From positions 124,001 through 188,000 of the forward strand of contig NZ_CP062222.1 of assembly GCF_017487405.1 (NCBI RefSeq): DNA of 64,000 nt, in the 5' to 3' direction. The translations under genes and the position numbers were made by a program. Every line of letters starts with the position of its first letter. Positions within the stretch are counted from its first letter, which is position 1. Below, in pieces: positions 9,568-18,098 of this stretch. The notes beneath the pieces were generated by a model that was not told the origin of the DNA, did no database searches, and saw nothing but the letters and a program-made list of their open reading frames with translations. This DNA comes from Brevundimonas goettingensis. Its GTDB lineage: Bacteria; Pseudomonadota; Alphaproteobacteria; Caulobacterales; Caulobacteraceae.

Positions 9568-10557
9568 ATGTCATTCATCAGCTATATGAAAAACATCGCA
9601 AGAACGGGAAAGCGCATAGTCTTTGATGCGCCTGCCGCTGCGAAAAATTCTTCCTACGACTTCTTCGACTATGTTTGCAATTCTTCGCTCATAAGCGGAG
9701 TTTCGGATCAGGAAACGTTGGTGTCGGTCATCACCATCATGACCCACAATATCGAGAAGGGGCTTTCGATGCCGTCCCCGCGGCCGGGCTACGGCGCGCG
9801 CAACATCGGTCCCCTGATCCGCCGGTGCCACGAATACATCGCCCTGTTCGGCGTCGACGATACGATAGCCCGCGCCCAGGGCGTGCTCGCGGCCTATGTG
9901 CGCTTCAACGGCACGGTGGGCTGTACCGACTATCCGTTCGCGGCGGAGATCGACCGTCTGCTGCAGGTGAGTTCCGACAATGCCCGGGGCGGGCTGAAGC
10001 GGGTCGCCCGCGATGAGGTCGCCGCCGTCGGAAAACTGGTGCCAGACGCCTTCTTCGAAGGACGGTCCAGCGTGCGTGTGTTCGACAGCGCTCCGGTCGA
10101 TGACAGCCAGATCACCACGGCCATCCGGCTGGCTCAGAAGTCGCCGAGCGTCTGCAATCGCCAGTCGGGCTACGTCTATGTTTTCCGCGACAAGGCCGAT
10201 ATCGCCGACGCCCTGGCGATCCAGGCCGGCGCCAACGGCTTTTCGCAGAATGTCCCGACGCTGCTGGTCATCACGATGCGGACCAAGAATTTCTTCGGGC
10301 CGGAGCGAAATCAACGGTGGGTCGACGGCGGCCTGTTCGCCATGTCCCTGATCCTCGGCCTGCACCGCGAAGGGCTGGCGACCTGTTGCCTCAACTGGTC
10401 CAAGCCCGGCGCAGTCGACAAGAAGCTGAAGCAGAGGCTGAACATTCCGCGGGACCGGTCGATCATCTTCCTTCTGGCGGTCGGCCACTATCCGGAGACG
10501 GTCGAGGTCGCCCAGTCGGCGAAGCGTCCCCTGTCGGATATGTACGAGTTCCGCTAG
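9568..10557 (+). CDS. nitroreductase-like protein with N-terminal extension
   Basis: A 329-residue protein from the ATG at 9568; a GTG at 9550 would add six residues. The C-terminal half, from about residue 160, is nitroreductase-like: GRSSVRVFDSAPVDDSQI, SPSVCNRQSG (FMN contact region) and a late GLATCCLNW plus FLLAVGHYPE. The first 150 residues contain THNIEKGLSM and a PGYG motif and are not part of the standard FMN domain. Proteins of this kind occur beside pyruvyl transferases in polysaccharide loci, but their reaction is not known to me. The first 200 bases are noticeably less GC-rich than the neighbours. Confidence 0.8.
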   Translation: MSFISYMKNIARTGKRIVFDAPAAAKNSSYDFFDYVCNSSLISGVSDQETLVSVITIMTHNIEKGLSMPSPRPGYGARNIGPLIRRCHEYIALFGVDDTIARAQGVLAAYVRFNGTVGCTDYPFAAEIDRLLQVSSDNARGGLKRVARDEVAAVGKLVPDAFFEGRSSVRVFDSAPVDDSQITTAIRLAQKSPSVCNRQSGYVYVFRDKADIADALAIQAGANGFSQNVPTLLVITMRTKNFFGPERNQRWVDGGLFAMSLILGLHREGLATCCLNWSKPGAVDKKLKQRLNIPRDRSIIFLLAVGHYPETVEVAQSAKRPLSDMYEFR

Positions 10558-10568
10558 GCGCTGCCGGC

Positions 10569-11945
10569 CTAGCGGGTCCAGAGGCCTGCGTCGGCGCTCA
10601 GGTCGATCGTGGTGGGCGTTCCTGGCTGCGCGGTCCCGATCCGCCCTCCGATAACCGCGCGGCCGCCCACTGGGTTATAGGCCGAGCCGGTGTTGTCGAG
10701 CCGGACATCCCGCACCCGGGCCGGATTTCCGGCGCCGCTGTCTTCGACGACGGACCGGTCGGAGGTCGTCACCAAGGATATCCCGCGCCCCCATATCCCG
10801 TGCCCGTAGGATCGGACGATGGTGCCGTCCCACGCCAGATCGGGATAGTCGTGGGTGTTGGTGGCCAGCAGCACCGCGCCGTGCTGGCCCGCGTCCTCGC
10901 TGAGGCCGTCGACGACCTCGACGGCGCCATAGCCGAAGACCAGAAGGTTCGAACCATAGGCCGTGGTCCGGTTGGGGCGGATCCGGGGACGCCGGGTGCG
11001 CCGGATGCGCGGGGAGACGAGCTTCACGCCCCGGGCCGTGGCGATGATGCCGATGTTGTAGTTGTCGTGCACATCGGCTCCGGTGATCACTGTGTGACTG
11101 TCGCGCCCGGCCGCGGCGGGATCTCGCGACGCCGTATTGTGCTCGATCGAAATACCGCCGCCGTTGGTCGGCAAGGCGGCGATATCGTTGCCGTTGTTCC
11201 AGCTCGCCGGCCATTCAAGGACGTTGCCGACCGCCGCATAGAGGGCGATCCCGATCCCCTTGTTGTTCCATGCCCGGGGCCTCAGGCCATAGGAGTTGGT
11301 CCATAGCAGCGGACCCTCCGGATTGTGGCGACGGTACAGCGGATAGAAGTTCACCGAGATCCCGTTGTCGTATTGGGCATCCGAGCCGTCGCAATCGACA
11401 TGTCGGGGGTCGCCGCAGAACTCGAACAGCAGGGAGTTCACCAGTCCGTTGAAGGCATGAAGGTTGCCGGCGAAGGGGCGATGGCAGTGGGCGAAATGCA
11501 GGGCAGGAAAGCTCGGTCCCGCGACGTAGCGATAGCCCCGCATGTTGCGGCCGTTTCCGTCGATCCGGCATTTCCTTCCGGGACAGACCACGCCCACGTC
11601 GATCAGCGGCCGCGCCGGGGAGCCGACGAAGGACAGGGCGGCCGACGGTTCGGTGGTGGTGAGCTGCAGGTCGTCATGCAACTCGATGCGGATGTTGGAG
11701 GTCTCGATGCGGGTCTCGCCCGAAATCCGCCAGCCGCCGACGCCGTTGTTCGGAATGATCACCGTGCCGCCGCCCGTCTCGGCGAGCGACTGGACGGCGG
11801 CGAGGATGGCGGGGCGGGCGTCTTCGCCCGGAACGGCGCCGAAGGCTTCGATCGAGACCGTCCTCGGCTCCGCGGCGAAGGCTGTGCGGGGCAGGGCGGC
11901 GAGGGCGGCGACGCCCAGGACGATGTCGCGACGATCGGGGTTCAT
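10569..11945 (-). CDS. exported right-handed beta-helix repeat protein
   Basis: A 458-residue protein with a Tat-like signal (DRRDIVLGVAALAALPRTAFA, twin arginine at residues 5-6, likely cut after AFA). The mature protein begins VSIEAFGAVPGED, the usual start of pectate-lyase superfamily-3/parallel beta-helix proteins, and has repeated short hydrophobic rungs such as VGVVCPG, GISIEHNTA and VITGADVHDNYNIGI. It may bind or cleave a polysaccharide in the periplasm or at the surface. It converges on the nitroreductase gene and overlaps the signal-peptide end of no other gene; the Wzy-type gene lies just upstream on the same strand. Enzyme versus binding role is open. Confidence 0.85.
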   Translation of the reverse strand: MNPDRRDIVLGVAALAALPRTAFAAEPRTVSIEAFGAVPGEDARPAILAAVQSLAETGGGTVIIPNNGVGGWRISGETRIETSNIRIELHDDLQLTTTEPSAALSFVGSPARPLIDVGVVCPGRKCRIDGNGRNMRGYRYVAGPSFPALHFAHCHRPFAGNLHAFNGLVNSLLFEFCGDPRHVDCDGSDAQYDNGISVNFYPLYRRHNPEGPLLWTNSYGLRPRAWNNKGIGIALYAAVGNVLEWPASWNNGNDIAALPTNGGGISIEHNTASRDPAAAGRDSHTVITGADVHDNYNIGIIATARGVKLVSPRIRRTRRPRIRPNRTTAYGSNLLVFGYGAVEVVDGLSEDAGQHGAVLLATNTHDYPDLAWDGTIVRSYGHGIWGRGISLVTTSDRSVVEDSGAGNPARVRDVRLDNTGSAYNPVGGRAVIGGRIGTAQPGTPTTIDLSADAGLWTR

Positions 11946-11964
11946 GGCCGCCCGCTCGCCGGGT

Positions 11965-13347
11965 TCAGCCCGGCCGGGCTGTCGGCAGGGACTGGACGAT
12001 ATACCGGTAGCGGATCGCCATCGCCACGCCAGCGCCGATGAAGATCAGAGTGACGTTGTCGGTGATCGAGAGGATCGAGAATACCACCAGCACCCCGGCG
12101 ATTCCGGCGGCGAAGGCGGTCGCTTCGGACGCGGCGTCCAGTCTCAGGGCGCTGCGTATGAGGCTGAGCAGAAGCAGGCCCCAGGTCGTCACCAGAAGGA
12201 CAAGGCCTGTCCATCCACTGTCCAGAAGAGTGGAAAGATAGGCGGAGTCGATGGTGAGGACGCCCTTTCGTCCATAAAATCCGGCGTGATAGGCGGCCCG
12301 TCCATCTCCGAAGCCCGTGACCGGCCGTTCCTGAATGGCGATCATGCCCTTGGCATACATGGCGCCTCGATAAAGAGAACTGGACGCCTCGACGGCGGTC
12401 CGACCGCCGATAAGAGCGACGGCCTGATTGTGCAGGGGGCCGGCGGCCGCCAAGGCCAGAATTCCCATGAAGAGCAGAGAGAGGATGGAGGTATATGTCA
12501 GCCGCCGCGCCGCCCGGAGGGTCACCAGCGCGACAAACAGGGCGAGGGCGACACCGACGCCGAGCACGCTCGAACGGCTTCCCGTGTTCCAGGCCAGGAT
12601 GGGCAGGATCAGCAGGCAGGGGATGGCGATGAGACGGATGAGGCCTCGCCCGCGCCAGACCGCCCAGGCCATGATCGGCGCGACGAAACTCAAATACTGC
12701 CCGAAGACAATCGAGTGTGTGAAGACGGACTGCAGACGCGCCGAACCCCCACGAAACTGAACCTCCGAAACGCCGAGCAGGAAGGTGTCGCTGCCCGCGA
12801 ACTGGACACCCAGCAATTGGGAGAATGATTTTCCCGTCGTCCATTCCGCCAAAGCAACAAGGGAGACCAGGGCGGTGGCGATAACGATCGTCCCCACGAT
12901 GATCCGGAGACCGTCCTGCCGGGCCGCGATCGCGACGACCAGAACCCACATCGGCATGAAGTAGAGAAGGTCGCGCGCGACGATGGTGACGGAAACATCG
13001 GGCGTTTCGCCCAAGACCGCCGTGAAGACGCGCCAGAACACCCAGACGACCAGGGAGGCCGCGAGCCAAGGGTTGGTGATGAAGGCCCCGACAAGGCGTC
13101 GCCCGAACGAAAGCTGCAGGCAGAGCACGCCGATCAGCGGCCAGGTCGCCATCGCCATGAAGGTGAAGGGTGTCGCCTTGAAGGCGCCGCCCAGGGCGAA
13201 GAAGCCGTACCTCGGCCAAACGATCGAAAGCAGGACCAGCAGGATGCACCAGCCGACCGCGGCCCATTCGAGAACAGAGACCCCCTCCGCGCGAGACCCG
13301 TCCTGTCGCGTGTTCTCAAATCCGCCAGCCGGCGCCCACGTCGTCAT
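11965..13347 (-). CDS. O-antigen ligase / Wzy polymerase family membrane protein
   Basis: A 460-residue membrane protein when read from the ATG at 13347, giving MTTWAPAGGFENTRQDGS; a TTG at 13446 would add 33 residues that look non-coding. It has ten or more hydrophobic segments and, between late segments, a large polar loop containing SRSSVLGV and RPVTGFGDGRAAYHAGFYGRKG, the typical periplasmic loop of the Wzy_C/WaaL family. It would polymerise or ligate lipid-linked glycans at the periplasmic face. Position in a leftward set opposite the flippase operon fits a Wzx/Wzy pathway. Ligase and polymerase cannot be separated from sequence. Confidence 0.88.
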   Translation of the reverse strand: MTTWAPAGGFENTRQDGSRAEGVSVLEWAAVGWCILLVLLSIVWPRYGFFALGGAFKATPFTFMAMATWPLIGVLCLQLSFGRRLVGAFITNPWLAASLVVWVFWRVFTAVLGETPDVSVTIVARDLLYFMPMWVLVVAIAARQDGLRIIVGTIVIATALVSLVALAEWTTGKSFSQLLGVQFAGSDTFLLGVSEVQFRGGSARLQSVFTHSIVFGQYLSFVAPIMAWAVWRGRGLIRLIAIPCLLILPILAWNTGSRSSVLGVGVALALFVALVTLRAARRLTYTSILSLLFMGILALAAAGPLHNQAVALIGGRTAVEASSSLYRGAMYAKGMIAIQERPVTGFGDGRAAYHAGFYGRKGVLTIDSAYLSTLLDSGWTGLVLLVTTWGLLLLSLIRSALRLDAASEATAFAAGIAGVLVVFSILSITDNVTLIFIGAGVAMAIRYRYIVQSLPTARPG

Positions 13348-13510
13348 CTTTGTCTCTACATTCTCTCGACGCCCGGAGGAGCGGCCGAACCCAAGGCGAG
13401 TATCACGTATTCGCGGCTGGATTTTCAGGTTTCGCCTTATCCGCAATTCTCTTTAAACGATGATACTTTCCGAGAGAAAATCACAGGGCCGGGAGGCGAT
13501 AGGCCAGTGA

Positions 13511-14524
13511 TCAGTCCGGGACTCCGGGCTTTGCTGACTCCGTGATTTTCGTCACCACAGGGCGATGGTCGGAACCCGTGTCCCGGCCGAGCCCGCGTTT
13601 CAGGACCGCGAGGTCGGGGGTGCGGTAGACCTGATCGATCGTGATCGCGAACGGGGGAGGCGCCAGGGCGGGCCAGGTTCCCGGCCAGCCCGGATTGGGC
13701 TTCAGACCGGTTTGACGCTGTATCAATCGTCCGATTCGACCGCTGGACACGCTGTTGAAGTCGCCCGCCACCAAGGCCGGGCCAGTGACTTGTGACAGAA
13801 GAACTTCAAGCGCGGCTACGCCCCGGATTTGTTGCTCCTGGGCCTGATAAGGCCAAGGCCTCATCAGGTGAACCCCGACTACGTTGAGCGGTCCGAGCGG
13901 GCTGTCGATATGAGCCAAGGCGTAGAGTTTGGCATAACGGACATTGTGGCTGGCAGGGATCAAGGGATAGCGGGATGCGATCGCGATGCCGGGATCGATG
14001 GTCATCCGGTTCGGGAGGTTGACTAAAATCGAGTCCAACTCCTGAAGGACCGTGGGCGAGGCTTCAACCACAACCACGATGTCCGGCTTCGCCTGTGCGA
14101 TCGACGATCTGATTTTCGAGACGTTGGCGTTCTCGAGGTGAAGATTGGCGGAGTAGAGGGTGATGACCGGGGCCCCCACAAGCGGCCTGCCTCTATCCAC
14201 CATCCATTGGGGCCAGACCGCGGCTGACAGAGCCGCCGCCGTCACGACGGCGACACCGAAGGCGGTCTTCAGCCTGAGCAGCAGGAGGATCGGCGCAAGG
14301 ATGGCTGTCAGGATCAGAGCGGGGGCGGTAAACTGGGCCAGAAGATCGCTCCATGCGAAATCAAAACGGCCGAGGGCGGTCCCGCTGATCAGAAGGGCCA
14401 CCGCCATCAAACAGATCGTCAGCGCTGAAATTATCTTGCGCGCGACAGGCCAGTCCTCGTGTCTCCGCGTCGACCAGAGGATTGGCTGGTGCTCGGGGCC
14501 TCGATCGAACAACTGCTTCGTCAT
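13511..14524 (-). CDS. membrane-anchored endonuclease/exonuclease/phosphatase family protein
   Basis: A 337-residue protein. Three hydrophobic segments fill residues 29-105, then an EEP-fold catalytic domain follows: ITLYSANLHLEN (the N of the metal site), DIVVVVEAS (catalytic E), VVGVHLMRPWP, VAGDFNSV (DxN) and the terminal GSDHRPVV (catalytic SDH). The catalytic set is complete. By topology the domain should face the periplasm. EEP proteins hydrolyse phosphodiesters or phosphomonoesters in nucleic acids, lipids or glycans. In this locus a lipid-linked or glycan phosphate is a possible substrate, by inference only. Confidence 0.88.
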   Translation of the reverse strand: MTKQLFDRGPEHQPILWSTRRHEDWPVARKIISALTICLMAVALLISGTALGRFDFAWSDLLAQFTAPALILTAILAPILLLLRLKTAFGVAVVTAAALSAAVWPQWMVDRGRPLVGAPVITLYSANLHLENANVSKIRSSIAQAKPDIVVVVEASPTVLQELDSILVNLPNRMTIDPGIAIASRYPLIPASHNVRYAKLYALAHIDSPLGPLNVVGVHLMRPWPYQAQEQQIRGVAALEVLLSQVTGPALVAGDFNSVSSGRIGRLIQRQTGLKPNPGWPGTWPALAPPPFAITIDQVYRTPDLAVLKRGLGRDTGSDHRPVVTKITESAKPGVPD

Positions 14525-14566
14525 CAGCAGTCGCCCTTCCTCGCCGATGCGATCAAGTACCGCAGT

Positions 14567-15634
14567 CTAGGCGAGTTGTTTGCGGCGGAAGACATCAGGT
14601 AGCGACACGGACTTGAGTCTCAGCATCGGCGCCTCGACGATTTTCCAGCTCACGAAACCCAACACCACAGAGATCAGTGTCGCCATGGCGGTGACGACCC
14701 AGTGAGAAGACGTCCACCCGTAGTAGATGATAAGGCCCTGCGCGGGCCAGGCGTACAGATACATGCCGTAGGACACGTCGTCCCTGAGGCGGTCGCTCAC
14801 GGCCGACAGGGGCGCCTTGAAGGCGAACCAGAAGACGAGATAGCCGCCCAATAACGCGATCGCGGGTTCGGCGAGGTGGATCGAGAACATGGCCCCGAAC
14901 AGGGCCGCCGCAGCGGCCAGCGCGACGCGCCAGTCATACCGGATGACGTCCCTGAACAGATAGAAGCAGGTTCCGCTGAGAAACAGCCCCACGAGGCGGA
15001 CGTTCACATCGAGCATCCCGAACAAGGCCGCGGCCGGCAATTTTATGGCTGGAACGAGCTGGAATCCGTTAGCCACGACAAGCGCTACGGCGAGAACGAG
15101 CACCACATATCTCTGACGCAAAAGGCCCATGACGCCCAAGGCGGCGACGACCAGATAGGCCCGGAACTCGTACGAGATCGTCCACATCGAGCCGTTGAGC
15201 GCCGCGTGCGGCATGCCGTTGAAAACCCCGGGAACTTCCGGAGGCGCAAGAAGGAACATGTGCGCCAGCTGCCGGAACCAGTCTCCGACAGAGAGGGGGT
15301 TGCCATCGGCGAGGGGGGCGACAATGGCCACGCAGATCAGAAAGGCGACGATGAACGCCGGATAGATGCGAAGAACGCGCTTCCAGAGATAGGAGAGGAC
15401 GCCCTCGCTGGTTTCAAAACTCTTCGCGATCAGATAGCCGCTGACGATAAAGAAGCCGTCCACCCCGATGCCGCCAAGCGTGAGGGTATTCCAGAGCATC
15501 ATCGCAGGTTCCTGTGAATAGTCTCCGGTGAGAAGTTGCGGTGAATGGCTGACGATGACGGCAAAGGCCAGGAGCAAACGAAGGACAGCAAAATTGTTGC
15601 GCCTTTCCGGCGGCGGCACGGCGGTTTCAGTCAT
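14567..15634 (-). CDS. OafA-type acyltransferase family 3 membrane protein
   Basis: A 355-residue protein with about ten hydrophobic segments. The N-terminus NNFAVLRLLLAFAVIVSHSPQLL carries the R and H of the acyltransferase-3 family (R20 and the H in VSHS), followed by GVDGFFIVSGYLIAKS, the diagnostic G-x-x-x-F-F-x-x-S-G-Y stretch. The family moves acetyl or other acyl groups from cytoplasmic donors onto sugars at the periplasmic face. It most likely decorates the polysaccharide made by this locus. It follows the EEP gene in the same orientation with a 42-base gap. Confidence 0.92.
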   Translation of the reverse strand: MTETAVPPPERRNNFAVLRLLLAFAVIVSHSPQLLTGDYSQEPAMMLWNTLTLGGIGVDGFFIVSGYLIAKSFETSEGVLSYLWKRVLRIYPAFIVAFLICVAIVAPLADGNPLSVGDWFRQLAHMFLLAPPEVPGVFNGMPHAALNGSMWTISYEFRAYLVVAALGVMGLLRQRYVVLVLAVALVVANGFQLVPAIKLPAAALFGMLDVNVRLVGLFLSGTCFYLFRDVIRYDWRVALAAAAALFGAMFSIHLAEPAIALLGGYLVFWFAFKAPLSAVSDRLRDDVSYGMYLYAWPAQGLIIYYGWTSSHWVVTAMATLISVVLGFVSWKIVEAPMLRLKSVSLPDVFRRKQLA

Positions 15635-15809
15635 TTGGCTTCCCAGTTGTCGCGCTCTGCAATCTGGCTCAAATCCACGGCGACAACAACGGTTTGCGAG
15701 CCGCGGATCACGGCGTGGAGACGATGTCGGCTGGCCTGAGGCTTCAAAGACGCGGCGCCACTCTCAGCGAGGCTGGCCGAAGGCCCGCTCCGTCGGGCAC
15801 GCGCCGACC

Positions 15810-16394
15810 TCAACGCCCGGATGCGGCCGCCGCGTCACGCGCCCTGGCCTGGGCTTCCTGGTAGCGTCGGGTCTGCTGGACCTGGTTTAGGCTGGCAGCC
15901 AGCCGGCCCGACGGGTTGGAAATCTTGCTGGCGTCCAGTCTCCAGCCGAGACCCATGACGGTCTCGTGCGACGCCTCCTCGCGAAGCTTTGGCGTCAGCT
16001 CATTCCAGTGTTCATAGAGGAAGTTCAACCGCCAAACGGTGACGTCGGGACCGAAGGGAGCGACGGTGTAGGACTTCTCCAGCGCGTCCAGACCTTCGGC
16101 GTTGAGAGGGCTGCCGTCACGCGTCTGCAGCCAGGCGATGCGGAGCCATCCGGCCGCGGCCATGGGGGCGGCGTTCAGCGAGGCGCGATTGGCCCGCAGC
16201 GCTTCGGCGGGATCGACGGATTCGAGCGCCGCATCGGCCCTGGCTTCGGCGCCGACGCCGAAGGCGTCGAAGACCGGCACATGGATCTGCGGGGCAGCGA
16301 GGGCGATCGCCAGCGCCAACGCCGAGATCAGCGAGCCCCCGGCTAGCGTGCCGACCGAGGCGAGCTTGAGGCGGTAGGTGGTGGACGCTTTCAT
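15810..16394 (-). CDS. membrane-anchored protein of unknown function
   Basis: A 194-residue protein not recognised. A hydrophobic segment at about residues 14-34 (LAGGSLISALALAIALAAP) follows a short basic N-terminus, so it is a single-pass anchor or uncleaved signal. The rest is alanine-rich and helical: VDPAEALRANRASLNAAPMAAAGWLRIAW resembles one or two tetratricopeptide-like helical pairs, and the C-terminus is charged. It reads into the same leftward group as the acyltransferase after a 175-base gap that shows no other gene. It may be an accessory protein for polysaccharide export, by location only. Confidence 0.7.
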   Translation of the reverse strand: MKASTTYRLKLASVGTLAGGSLISALALAIALAAPQIHVPVFDAFGVGAEARADAALESVDPAEALRANRASLNAAPMAAAGWLRIAWLQTRDGSPLNAEGLDALEKSYTVAPFGPDVTVWRLNFLYEHWNELTPKLREEASHETVMGLGWRLDASKISNPSGRLAASLNQVQQTRRYQEAQARARDAAAASGR

Positions 16395-16559
16395 CAGGCC
16401 TCTTCTCCAGATCGCTACCGTCCCCGCCGCGACGATGTCCGCTCATTCTTATCAGGTTCGGGCGCGAGGTCGCCGAAAAACGGAAGGCGCGCCGCACGCC
16501 GACCGATCCTCGACCCGCGCTGGCCTCGGCCGGGTCAAATGTCCGGGCTGCCATCTGGC

Positions 16560-17933
16560 CTAGCGCGGCTCGGGGCGTCCGCCCGGCGCCCATTCCGGCG
16601 TGAAGTCGCTGGACGCCATCCAGCGCAGGGGCTCGATGAGCGACTGGATCGCCCGGGTCATGAAGGGCAGGTCCAGATGGGCGATGTCGTCGTCGGGGCT
16701 GTGATAGGTCGGGGTGACGGCCCAGCCCGAGACGGTGTGGGCGACGATCCCCTTGAGCGCGAGGGAGAAGTTGTCCGAGCGCTGGAAGAAGTTCTGTTCC
16801 GGATACATGTCGGGCGCGACCAGGGCGCCCTTCTCCTTCAGCGTCGGGCCGAAGTTGGAGCGTTCGAAGCCGGTCATCATCATGACGCCGGGCTCCATCT
16901 TCGGATCCTGGGCGCCGATCATCTCGATCTCCAGATTGGCGACGATGTCAGTAAGGGGCACGGGCGGATGCTCGCCGAAGTATGTGGATCCCAGGCCGCC
17001 GATCTCCTCCGAGCCATAGGCGACGAACAGGATGCCGCGCCGGTGCGCCTCGCCGGATGACAGGGCATGGGCCAGCTCCAGCACCGCGGTCGTGCCCGAG
17101 GCGTCGTCATTGGCGCCGTGCATGATCGTCCCGTCGGGCCGGACGCCGAGGTGATCCAGATGGGCCGAGATCAGCAGCACGCCAGCGGACGGGTCGCTGC
17201 CGGGCAGGAAGCCGATGGCGTTGGTGGTGGTCGTCTCGGCACGCTGGACGGCGCCGGGATCGATGGCGGCGACGGTTCCGGCCAGGGCCTTGAGCCGGTC
17301 GTAGTCGGCGGCGGAGACGATGACCGCATCGATCATCTTCTGTCGCGGGGCGGCGTCGGTCAGGCGGTACGTCGGCCGGGGCGGACGGCTGGCGGCCCGC
17401 GCCTTTAGGGCGTCGGTTTCGCGCACGATGATCAGGGTCGCCCCCTTGCTGGCGGCGGCGCTGATCCAGCTCAGGCCCGTATTGCCTTCGGGCGGGGCGA
17501 TCAGCACCGCGTCGGCGGCAGGGAAGGCGGCGGGATCGTCACCGCCGACGGTCAGGGTTCCGCTGTGAGCGGTTCCGGAGCCGAGAAGAACGGACAGCCC
17601 GGCGCCTTGCGTCAGGGTCACGCCGCCCACGGTCAGGCTGGCGTTATTGCCGAGCGTGGTCTTCGTCACACCGGCAGTCTGCAGATACGACGTCATGCCC
17701 GGGGCCATCGACAGGCCGTAGCTCTGGAACATGGCGGCGACATAGGCGGCGGCGATGCCTTCGTCCGGAGTGGCGCTGCCGCGGCCGCGCAGGGCGTCTC
17801 CGGCCAGGAAGGCCTCATGGGCGGCGACCCATTCCTGCTTCACCTGCCACCCTCCCGCTGTACTCTGGGCGTGAGCCGAGGCGGACGTGAGGGCGAGGAT
17901 CGCGGCGGCGATCAGGGCGTGGCGCTTCGACAT
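16560..17933 (-). CDS. secreted M28-family zinc metallopeptidase
   Basis: A 457-residue protein with a Sec signal peptide (KRHALIAAAILALTSASAHA, cut before QST). The mature part has a PA-domain-like insert near residues 130-190 and the M28 zinc site: SAHLDHLG, GANDDASGT (bridging D), GSEEIGGLGS (catalytic EE), an E/D in NLEIEMIGAQD and a late TYHSPDDD histidine. M28 enzymes are aminopeptidases or carboxypeptidases acting in the periplasm or outside. The gene is alone between a 165-base leader and the polysaccharide group, and looks independently transcribed. Confidence 0.93.
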   Translation of the reverse strand: MSKRHALIAAAILALTSASAHAQSTAGGWQVKQEWVAAHEAFLAGDALRGRGSATPDEGIAAAYVAAMFQSYGLSMAPGMTSYLQTAGVTKTTLGNNASLTVGGVTLTQGAGLSVLLGSGTAHSGTLTVGGDDPAAFPAADAVLIAPPEGNTGLSWISAAASKGATLIIVRETDALKARAASRPPRPTYRLTDAAPRQKMIDAVIVSAADYDRLKALAGTVAAIDPGAVQRAETTTTNAIGFLPGSDPSAGVLLISAHLDHLGVRPDGTIMHGANDDASGTTAVLELAHALSSGEAHRRGILFVAYGSEEIGGLGSTYFGEHPPVPLTDIVANLEIEMIGAQDPKMEPGVMMMTGFERSNFGPTLKEKGALVAPDMYPEQNFFQRSDNFSLALKGIVAHTVSGWAVTPTYHSPDDDIAHLDLPFMTRAIQSLIEPLRWMASSDFTPEWAPGGRPEPR

Positions 17934-18098
17934 GGAGGGTCCCCAAAAGACAGGACAGCACGGTTAGGCGGCGCCACGCCGGAGCGTCAAGCGGGCGGCT
18001 GTGCCGCCGGTGAAACGGGGCGACACAAGAAACCGCTCGACGGCGTCGCATCGTCGATTTAACCGCGAACGCAGCCTTTTCCTCATGCGAGTTCCGCC

